DNA of 5,323 bases. Source: Pseudomonadota bacterium. Its GTDB lineage: Bacteria; Pseudomonadota; Alphaproteobacteria; Elsterales; Elsteraceae. This document shows, one piece after another, positions 1-5,323 of this stretch. The notes below the pieces were generated by a model, which was given only the letters and a program-made list of their open reading frames with translations, did no database searches and was not told where the DNA came from. Position 1 is the first letter of the stretch, and each line of letters starts with the position of its first letter. The stretch lies in contig JACQAI010000304.1 in the NCBI GenBank assembly GCA_016195115.1, forward strand, positions 1 to 5,323, in the 5' to 3' direction. A program made the translations under genes and the position numbers.

Positions 1-64
1 GAAGGGCTTCCAGATGCACCCGACCGGTTACCTGAACTGCAAGGACTATGCGATCGCGACCTGA
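1..64 (+). CDS. C-terminal end of an unidentified protein (partial)
   Basis: The reading frame starting at base 2 is open to a TGA at 62-64 and encodes a tail reading KGFQMHPTGYLN followed by CKDYAIAT. Its codon use fits the window, and the other two forward frames look less natural. The HPTGY-type ending resembles the C-termini of some family 5 (DppA/NikA-like) substrate-binding proteins, which often close with a Gly-x-x-x-x-Pro-x-x-Tyr stretch. That resemblance is weak and the identity is not established. The gene continues off the left edge. It reads in the same direction as the oxygenase but is separated from it by a palindromic repeat, so it probably ends its own transcription unit there. 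Confidence 0.5.
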   Translation, partial: KGFQMHPTGYLNCKDYAIAT

Positions 65-88
65 TCTACGGTCAGCACATTCCGCTCA

Positions 89-200
89 TGTCTCACCACG
101 TTCCGTCATTGCGAGGAGCGCAGCGACGAAGCAATCCAGAGGGCGGTGACGCGACTCTGGATTGCTTCGCTTCGCTCGCAATGACGGCGATGGTGGGTCA
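89..200. repeat. Dispersed palindromic (REP/MITE-like) element, CATTGCGAGG family
   Basis: The left arm at 103-141 and the right arm at 155-187 are inverted copies. CCGTCATTGCGAG and GAAGCAATCCAGAG pair perfectly with the right arm; six extra bases in the left arm (in the GAGCGCAGCGAC stretch) bulge out. The loop is 142-154. An outer imperfect stem adds 89-98 against 191-200, with eight Watson-Crick pairs and one G-T pair out of ten. The core motif is a recognised dispersed element found in many copies in alphaproteobacterial genomes and beyond. The cruciform-like RNA hairpin could end transcription from the gene at 1-64. No transposase is present, so it would need mobilisation in trans or is an immobile relic. 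Confidence 0.85.
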
Positions 201-211
201 CTTTGTTGGGA

Positions 212-1006
212 ATGCTACCTAGCCTCATCGATCTCGAGCGCTATCCGATCGCGGCGCTGGCGTCGCCGGGCGGCGACCTCCTGATCGCCGACTGCCGGGC
301 GCAGCTCGCACGCACCGGTGCCTGCATGCTGCCGGGGTTTCTCAAGCCCGACGCGATCGCCGCGGCCGCCGACGAGGGCGCGCGCTTGGCGCCGCGCGCC
401 CATCGCCTTGCCGGCAGCCGCTCGACCTGCTACCTGGCGCCGCCCGACGAAAGTTTACCGGAAGGCCATCCCAAGCGCCGACTGCAGACCACCTCGGTCG
501 GCGCGGTCGCCTACGACCTGATCCCGCCCGACTCGCCGATCCGTGCCCTTTACGAGAGCGAGACGGTGCTCGACTTCATCGGCGCCGCGCTCGGTGTCGA
601 ACGGCTCTACCGCTACGCCGACCTGCTGGGCGCGCTCAACATCGCGGTGATGACCGCGGACGAGCATCTGCTGTGGCATTTCGACCAGACCGACTTCGTG
701 GTCTCGATCCTGCTGCAGGAGTGCGTCGCCGGCGGCGCGTTCGAGTTCGTGCCGCGCATCCGCAGCGCCGATGATCCTCACTACGCCGCGATCGAGCGCC
801 TGCTCGACGGCGGCCGCGACGGGGTGATCCGGCTCGACATGCAGCCCGGCACCCTGGCGCTGTTCCAGGGCCGCTGGTCGATTCACCGCGTGACGCCCAT
901 TGAAGGAGCCCGGCCCCGCTTGATCGCGCTGCTCGGTTACGACACCAAGCCCGGCACGGTGAGCAGCGACAACCTCAAGCTCCGCCGCTACGGCCGGCTC
1001 GGCTGA
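212..1006 (+). CDS. 2-oxoglutarate/Fe(II)-dependent oxygenase (phytanoyl-CoA dioxygenase / HalD-BesD-like, HxD type)
   Basis: This encodes a 264-residue soluble double-stranded beta-helix oxygenase with no signal peptide, so it is probably cytoplasmic. Numbered from ATG 212, the iron ligands are visible as His156-Phe-Asp158 in the WHFDQTDF motif and a distal His225 in GRWSIHRV. Arg236 in RPRLIALLGYD, 11 residues further on, is the likely 2-oxoglutarate carboxylate ligand. The intervening LLQECVAGGAFEFVPRIR stretch is typical of the branch that includes BesD-type free-amino-acid halogenases and related hydroxylases. In those halogenases the acidic ligand is Gly; here Asp is kept, so hydroxylation rather than chlorination is expected. 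The substrate is unknown. A TTG at 203 is an in-frame alternative start with GGTGGG at 192-197 upstream, but that motif lies in the repeat arm. I prefer the ATG because LIDLERYP then begins close to the N-terminus. The length is normal for the family. Confidence 0.8.
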   Translation: MLPSLIDLERYPIAALASPGGDLLIADCRAQLARTGACMLPGFLKPDAIAAAADEGARLAPRAHRLAGSRSTCYLAPPDESLPEGHPKRRLQTTSVGAVAYDLIPPDSPIRALYESETVLDFIGAALGVERLYRYADLLGALNIAVMTADEHLLWHFDQTDFVVSILLQECVAGGAFEFVPRIRSADDPHYAAIERLLDGGRDGVIRLDMQPGTLALFQGRWSIHRVTPIEGARPRLIALLGYDTKPGTVSSDNLKLRRYGRLG

Positions 1007-1008
1007 GA

Positions 1009-1024
1009 GTCGCCTTCGGGCGAC
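1009..1024 (+). promoter_or_regulatory. Intercistronic UUCG-tetraloop hairpin
   Basis: Two bases after the oxygenase stop codon, GTCGCC (1009-1014) and GGCGAC (1019-1024) form a perfect six-pair stem closed by TTCG. This is the C(UUCG)G arrangement known to be exceptionally stable in RNA. No T-run follows, so it is not a canonical intrinsic terminator. In the 34-base gap before the TSUP gene it may protect the upstream message end, or partly attenuate read-through. The structure is seen in the sequence; the role is inference. Confidence 0.6.
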
Positions 1025-1040
1025 CGGCTGCCGCAATCCG

Positions 1041-1763
1041 ATGGAATTTTTCTTTGTCCTCGCGGTTGGACTGATCGCCGGCACCATCAGCGGCATCATC
1101 GGGACCGGTTCGTCGATCATGCTGGTGCCGGTGCTCGTGCTGACGTTTGGGCCCAAGGAGGCGGTGCCGATCATGGCAATCGCCGCCCTGATGGCGAATG
1201 TGGCGCGCATCTTGAGCTGGTGGCGCGAAGTCGACTGGCGCGCTTGTGCGATCTACGCCGCGACCGCGGCGCCGGCGGCGGCGCTCGGTGCCGGCACGCT
1301 CGTGGCGTTACCCGCGCGATTGATCGACGGTGCGCTTGGCGGCTTCTTCATCCTCATGATTCCGTTGCGGCGCTGGTTGGCGGCGCAAGCCCTCACGGTG
1401 CGGCCGTGGCAGCTGGCGGTGTTCGGCGCCGTGATCGGTTATCTGACCGGGATCGTGGTCTCGACTGGGCCGATCAGCGTGCCGGTGTTTCTCGCCTACG
1501 GCCTGGTGAAGGGGGCCTTCCTCGCCACCGAGGCAGCCGGCTCGCTGGCCATCTACATCGCCAAGATCCTGACCTTCCGCGAGCTCGGTGCGCTGCCAAC
1601 CGACGTGATCGGCAAGGGTCTGATCACGGGCGCGTCGCTGATGGTCGGGTCATTCGCCGCCAAGCGTTTCGTGCTGCGCCTCAATCCGGACTCGTTTCGT
1701 CTGATGATGGACGGCCTGATGCTGGTCTCCGGCCTGACGCTGCTGTGGACGGCGTTGCGCTGA
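1041..1763 (+). CDS. TauE/SafE (TSUP) family integral membrane transporter
   Basis: This encodes a 240-residue polytopic inner-membrane protein of the TSUP family, whose members export sulfite or small organosulfur/organic anions. The family's internal duplication is visible. The first half begins with the Gly-rich GTISGIIGTGSS motif (residues 14-25) followed by IMLVPVLVL. The second half repeats it in degenerate form as YLTGIVVSTGPISVPVFLAYG (about 134-154). Hydrophobic segments lie near residues 3-33, 42-57, 68-90, 95-109, 123-150, 164-178, 189-207 and 222-238. Full length is normal and the C-terminus (LLWTALR) looks natural. The ATG at 1041 gives an immediately hydrophobic start; I see no clear Shine-Dalgarno sequence in front of it. 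The gene lies 34 bases downstream of the oxygenase on the same strand, so coupled expression is likely. The substrate cannot be predicted, and the pairing is not enough to say that it exports the oxygenase product. Confidence 0.85.
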   Translation: MEFFFVLAVGLIAGTISGIIGTGSSIMLVPVLVLTFGPKEAVPIMAIAALMANVARILSWWREVDWRACAIYAATAAPAAALGAGTLVALPARLIDGALGGFFILMIPLRRWLAAQALTVRPWQLAVFGAVIGYLTGIVVSTGPISVPVFLAYGLVKGAFLATEAAGSLAIYIAKILTFRELGALPTDVIGKGLITGASLMVGSFAAKRFVLRLNPDSFRLMMDGLMLVSGLTLLWTALR

Positions 1764-3597
1764 GCTTGAAATCGTCGAGATGACAGCGGATCACGTGGGT
1801 CGCCGACAGGCGCCGCTCCGGCACGGGCGTGTCGCACACGTCGCCGAGCTTGCGCGGGCAACGCGGTGCGAACGGGCAGCCGCGCGGGCGCGCGACCGCG
1901 CTCGGCGGCGGGCCGTCGAGCACGATGCGGGCGGTCGGCGTGTCGGGATCGGCGACCGGCATCGCGGCGAGCAGCGCCTCGGTGTAGGGGTGCCAGGGCG
2001 GCCCGAACACCTCGTCGACGCGGCCGAACTCGACGATCGTGCCGAGATACATCACGGCGACCGCGTCCGCCAGATAGCGCACCACCGCGAGGTCGTGCGA
2101 GATGAACAGCAGGGTGGCGCCGCGCGCCGCCTGGAGCTCGGTCATCAGGTTGATGATGCTCGCCTGCACCGAGACGTCGAGCGCCGACACCGGCTCGTCG
2201 GCGACCACGATGGCGGGCTCGCCGGCGAGCGCGCGCGCGATCGCAACGCGTTGCTTCTGGCCGCCCGACAGCTGGTGCGGGCGTGACGCCGCGAGCTCGG
2301 GCGGCAGCTGCACGATCTCGAGCAGACGTGCCGTGCGGTGGCTCGCCGTGACACCGCTCAGGCCTTCTAGTCTGCGCACCGCGCGTCCCACCGCGTAGCC
2401 GACCGTGTGGCTGGGATTGAGCGTCGCGTCGGGATTCTGGAACACCATCTGGAGCTGGCGCTTGAGCGCGCGGGGGCGCCGCTCGACCGGCAGGCGCGCG
2501 ACCTCGTCGTCGACCAGACGCAGGCTGCCGTCGGTCGCGACCTCGAGTCCGGTCAGGATGCGCGCGAAGGTCGACTTGCCGCTGCCCGACTCGCCGACGA
2601 TCGCCAAGGTGCGGCCGCGCTCGACCGCCAGGTCGACGCCGTCGAGCGCGACCACCGGCGGGCGGTGCCGTCCCGACACACCGCGCGTCGTGAACAGCTT
2701 GCGTAAGCCCTGCGCCGTCACGGCGGCGGGTCCGTCAGCGCGCGCCGGCTCGGCTACTGCTTCCGCGTGCGTTGCCGACCACTGCGCCAGCTCGGCCTGG
2801 CGCACGCAGCGCACGCCGTGCGCCGGCTCGCCCGACGCGACGAGGATCGGGGTCGGCGCGCGGGTGCACCGCCCGGGCTCGACGAAGCTGCAGCGTGTCG
2901 CAAAACCGCAGCCCGGCGGCCGGTCGCGCGGCGAGGCGACGTGCCCCGGGATGCCGGAGAGCCGCCGCGAGCGCTTGTCGTCGGCGCCGCCGGGCAGGCA
3001 ATCGAACAGGCCGCGCGTGTAGGGATGGCGCGGGTTGTGGAAGACCTGGCGGATCGGCCCGACCTCGACCAGCTCGCCGCCGTACAGCACGCCGACGCGA
3101 TCGCAGATCTGCGCCACCGTGCCGAGGTTGTGGCTGATGAACAGGATCGCCGAGCCAAAGCGCGCGCGCAGCTGGCGCACCAGCTCGAGGATCGCGGCCT
3201 CGACCGTCACGTCCAGCCCGGTGGTCGGCTCGTCGAGGATGAGCAAGGCCGGCTCGGCGATCAACGCCATCGCGATGACGATGCGCTGCTGCTGGCCGCC
3301 CGACAGCTGGTGGGGATAGCGCTCGAACAGCTGCTCGGGATCGGGCAGTGCGACCTCGTGCAGCATCTCGAGCGCGCGCCGGCGCGCGGCGCCGCGGTCG
3401 GCGCCGTGCAGCAGCGGGACCTCCATGAGCTGGCGTCCGACAGTCATGACCGGGTTCAGGCTGCTCGCCGGATCCTGGTAGACCATGGCGAGCTTGCGGC
3501 CCCGCACGCCTCGGAGCTCGGCTTCGTTGAGCGTGGTGATGTCGCTTCCCTCGACCAGGATGCGGCCGCCGGCGATCCGGCCGGCGCGGCCGAGGCC
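1681..3597 (-). pseudogene. Tandem (DppD-DppF type) peptide ABC transporter ATPase, 5'-truncated and lacking the first Walker A
   Basis: This is a fused double ATPase of an oligopeptide/dipeptide importer. Homology starts abruptly at GLGRAGRIAGGRILVEG (3597 leftward). Domain 1 keeps the Q-loop YQDP (3469-3480), signature LSGGQQQR (3283-3306), Walker B with catalytic Glu (3229-3231) and switch His (3130-3132). It lacks its start codon, the roughly 55-60 N-terminal residues and the Walker A P-loop. Its C-terminal cysteine-rich oligopeptide-ATPase region follows (GCGFATRC...GRC...VRC). After a linker near 2725-2790, domain 2 is complete. It has GESGSGKS (Lys codon 2575-2577), LSGGQKQR (2248-2271), Walker B Glu (2194-2196) and the second cysteine-rich tail (GCPFAPRC...DVC...IRC). 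The tandem DF arrangement is a known natural architecture. Conserved sequence ends at about 1777; 31 further residues run antisense into the TSUP gene. The frame stays open upstream to 4194, but that stretch is antisense-like nonsense inside the permease. An internal ATG at 3486 could start a short, inactive product. Confidence 0.8.
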
Positions 3598-5225
3598 GAC
3601 GAGATCGCGGCGCACGGGAACAAGGCCATGTGCGGCCACACCGAGATCATGCCGTAGGTGTCCTTGACCATGCCGCCCCAATCGGGATCGGGCGGCGGCA
3701 GGCCGATGCCGAGAAAGCCGAGCACGCCGATCGTGATGGTCGTGTAGCCGAGGCGCAGGCACATCTCGACGATCAGCGGCCCGCGCGCGTTGGGCAGGAT
3801 CTCGACCAACATGATGTAGAGGGCGCGCTCGCCGCGCATCTTGGCGGCGGCGACGTAGTCGCGCTCGCGCAAATCGAGGGTCAGGCCGCGCACGATGCGG
3901 GCGACGATCGGCGCCTTGGTCAGGCTGACGACCAGGATGATGTTGAGCGCCGAGGAGCCGAACACCGCGAGGATGATCATGTAGAGAATGATGACCGGGA
4001 ACGACAGCACGATGTCGCACACCCGGCTGATCGCCAGATCGGCGACGCCGCCGAGATAACCGGCGGCGAGGCCGGCGAGCACGCCGACCAGCGCCGCGCC
4101 GCCGACCGCGATCGGCGCCACCGTCAGCACGGTGCGCGCGCCCCACAGCAGGCGCGAGAGGATGTCGCGGCCGAGATGGTCGGTGCCGAGCCAATGTTGC
4201 GCCGAGGGATAGGGGGAGGCGACCGCGGCAAGATCGTTGGCGTTGGGCGGGTAGGGGGAGATCACGAGGGCAAGCAGTGCAGCAACGATCCAGATCGCCA
4301 CCAGCGCCAGGCCGATCAGCGCAGTCGTCGACTCGCCGAGCCGCAGCGACCAGGCGAACGAGCGACCCCCGGCCGAGGCGGACGCGGCGGGCAGGTCCTT
4401 GAACAAGGTGGCCTCGAGCATCATGCGGCCGAAGCCCGGATAGGCGAACACGGTCTCGACCACGACCACGCCGGTGACCAGGTAGTTGATCTGCAGCAGG
4501 ATGACGGTCACCGGGTTGATCATGGCGTTGCGCAAGGCGTGGCGCACGATCAGGCGCGGCACGCTCATGCCCTTGAGCAGCGCGGTGCGGATGTAGGGTC
4601 TCTGCATCACCTCGACCATCGATGCACGGATCATCGAGACGACGTACCCCAGGTCAAAGAGCACGATCACGGCGACGGGCAGCACGAGCTGGGCCGCCAC
4701 CGACCAGTGGCCCTGCGGGATCAAGGGCGCGGTGCCGGGCAGCCAGCCGAGCGCGACCACGAAGATGCTGGCCAACGTCACGCCCATGGCGAACTCGGGC
4801 ACCGAGGCCGTCACGGTGGCGAACAAGAGGATCGTGCGGTCGAGCGGCGAGCCCTCGCGCATGCCGGCCAGGATGCCGAGCAGCATCGCGAGCGGCACGA
4901 TCACGGCGAACGCGATCGCGGCGAGGAACAGGGTGTTGCCCAGCCGGTCGAAGATGATGTCCTTGACCGGCACCTTGAAGCGCGTCGAGGTGCCGAGGTC
5001 GCCGCTCGCCAGCCGGCCGACGAACTCGACGTAACGCGCGAGCACCGGCCGATCGAGGCCCATCTCCCGGGTCAGGTGCTCGACCTGCTCCGGGGTCGCG
5101 TAGGCGCCGAGGATCTTGCGCGCGACGTCGCCCGGCGTCAGCTCGGTCAACAGGAAGACGATCAGCGACACTGCCGCCAGAGTCACGCCGAGGAACAGCA
5201 GGTGCTTCAGCAGGAACCGCGCCAT
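3456..5225 (-). CDS. Peptide ABC transporter permease chimera: truncated DppB-like fused in frame to truncated DppC-like
   Basis: This is a 589-codon frame holding two family 5 importer permeases. Residues 1-279 are the B-type subunit. It starts MARFLLKHLLFLGVTL, has membrane segments near 8-27, 98-121, 131-160, 178-199 and 237-260, and carries the EAA loop at about 211-235. It stops at LFKDLP, so the sixth helix and the usual end are missing. From about residue 280 the C-type subunit follows without a start codon. Helix 1 is at 302-322, HWLGTDHLGRDILSR at 344-358, the EAA loop at about 458-480 and LPPPDPDWG at about 509-517. C-subunit homology ends at HMALFPCAAISS (residue 543). Residues 544-589 are the ATPase gene read in the wrong frame. 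Separate B and C proteins are normal; this fusion would have an odd helix count and a probably inverted C half, so function is doubtful. The start has AAGG at 5232-5235, six bases upstream. Confidence 0.75.
   Translation of the reverse strand: MARFLLKHLLFLGVTLAAVSLIVFLLTELTPGDVARKILGAYATPEQVEHLTREMGLDRPVLARYVEFVGRLASGDLGTSTRFKVPVKDIIFDRLGNTLFLAAIAFAVIVPLAMLLGILAGMREGSPLDRTILLFATVTASVPEFAMGVTLASIFVVALGWLPGTAPLIPQGHWSVAAQLVLPVAVIVLFDLGYVVSMIRASMVEVMQRPYIRTALLKGMSVPRLIVRHALRNAMINPVTVILLQINYLVTGVVVVETVFAYPGFGRMMLEATLFKDLPAASASAGGRSFAWSLRLGESTTALIGLALVAIWIVAALLALVISPYPPNANDLAAVASPYPSAQHWLGTDHLGRDILSRLLWGARTVLTVAPIAVGGAALVGVLAGLAAGYLGGVADLAISRVCDIVLSFPVIILYMIILAVFGSSALNIILVVSLTKAPIVARIVRGLTLDLRERDYVAAAKMRGERALYIMLVEILPNARGPLIVEMCLRLGYTTITIGVLGFLGIGLPPPDPDWGGMVKDTYGMISVWPHMALFPCAAISSASAAPAGSPAAASWSREATSPRSTKPSSEACGAASSPWSTRIRRAA
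3586..3600 (-). other. Junction 2: permease C to ATPase D, out-of-frame deletion joint
   Basis: Reading leftward, permease C homology ends at CAAISS (codon 543 at 3597-3599). ATPase homology begins in a different frame at GLGRAGRI (from 3597). A complete locus would have the last part of helix 6 and the tail of C, then the ATPase start and its GESGSGKS motif. None of these occurs in any frame here. The lost stretch is roughly 200-260 bases, estimated from usual family lengths only. Confidence 0.75.
4360..4391 (-). other. Junction 1: permease B to permease C, in-frame deletion joint
   Basis: B homology ends at LFKDLP (Pro codon 4389-4391). C-type sequence is recognisable from SFAWSLRLGES onward, just before its first helix. 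Between them lie only a few Ala/Ser/Gly codons. The B subunit's sixth helix and C-terminus, its stop, the intergenic bases and the C start codon are absent. From usual family lengths I estimate 130-200 bases are missing. The joint keeps the frame open. Confidence 0.7.
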
Positions 5226-5231
5226 TCCCAG

Positions 5232-5235
5232 CCTT
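5232..5235 (-). promoter_or_regulatory. Ribosome binding site for the permease B start
   Basis: On the - strand AAGG is followed by CTGGGA and then the ATG at 5225, giving a normal six-base spacing. This supports the chosen start, together with the typical MARFLLKHLLF N-terminus of B-type permeases. The site lies in the 3' arm of a possible hairpin (5230-5257), which might limit access. Confidence 0.5.
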
Positions 5236-5294
5236 GAGGGGGTGCCCCGACGAGGCTCGATCTCCCGCCCGCGCCCCGCCCGTTCCGCTCGTGA

Positions 5295-5323
5295 TCAGGC
5301 GAACCGTATCGAGCCCGGCGCAG
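5295..5323 (-). CDS. Possible C-terminal end of an upstream gene (partial)
   Basis: On the - strand one frame entering from the right edge reads APGSIRFA and stops at a TGA (5295-5297), 69 bases before the permease start. In family 5 importer operons the gene in this position is commonly the periplasmic substrate-binding protein, so this could be its tail. Eight codons are too few to identify it, and the other frames are open across the same stretch, so this is tentative. Confidence 0.25.

Noticed and set aside
103..187. CRISPR repeat or non-coding RNA gene
   Set aside because: There is a single inverted pair with a short loop and no direct repeats or spacers; it matches a known dispersed palindrome family.
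455..1210. 251-codon open frame on the - strand opposite the oxygenase and the start of the TSUP gene
   Set aside because: It spans two real genes on the other strand and has shadow-like composition and no recognisable motif.
2720..2800. A third damage joint between the two ATPase domains
   Set aside because: Domain 1 is complete through its cysteine-rich tail and domain 2 is complete from its N-terminus, with a flexible linker between them; tandem peptide ATPases of this kind are a known natural arrangement.
2767..3657. 296-codon + strand frame opposite the first ATPase domain
   Set aside because: The opposite strand holds unmistakable ABC ATPase motifs, and the + translation is Arg/Ala/His-rich without structure.
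3597..3800. A frameshift rather than a deletion as the cause of the missing Walker A
   Set aside because: No frame on the - strand in this stretch encodes a P-loop; the stretch is well-conserved permease C sequence.
3630..5237. 535-codon open frame on the + strand opposite the permeases
   Set aside because: It is antisense to clearly recognisable permease sequence and is loaded with His, Asp, Gln and Arg with no domain pattern; long antisense frames are expected at this GC content.

Overview
The window is about 70% G+C, densely packed and written in the codon style of a high-GC proteobacterium. A palindromic dispersed repeat of the CATTGCGAGG...AAGCAATCCAG type, well known from Bradyrhizobium-like and other alphaproteobacterial genomes, sits near the left edge. 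Together with the flavour of the ABC transporter genes it points to an alphaproteobacterium (Hyphomicrobiales or Rhodospirillales); the genus cannot be read from the sequence.

Left third, + strand: the last 20 codons of an unidentified protein (to 64), then the dispersed palindrome (89-200). It is followed by a 2-oxoglutarate/Fe(II) oxygenase of the phytanoyl-CoA dioxygenase / HalD-BesD-like type (212-1006) and a TauE/SafE (TSUP) membrane transporter (1041-1763). The oxygenase and transporter are 34 bases apart and probably co-transcribed, with a perfect UUCG-tetraloop hairpin between them. 

Right two thirds, - strand (read from 5225 leftward): a dipeptide/oligopeptide-type (family 5) ABC importer in the order permease B, permease C, tandem ATPase DF. 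An eight-codon tail at the right edge may be the end of an upstream gene, where a substrate-binding protein is usual. The importer runs convergently into the TSUP gene, and the two reading frames overlap tail to tail by 83 bases.

The most notable point is that the importer is damaged at both of its first two gene boundaries while the coding sequence between them is clean. At about 4360-4391 the B permease loses its last membrane helix and runs in frame into the C permease, giving a 589-residue reading frame. At about 3586-3600 the end of the C permease is joined out of frame to the inside of the first ATPase, which has lost its start and Walker A motif. Both joints carry the decamer CGGCCGAGGC on the + strand. 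Either two short deletions inactivated this importer, or the assembly has collapsed at both places. As written, no standard B2C2-type importer could be made from it. I see no new defence, RNA or mobile system here; the broken importer is the thing to check.
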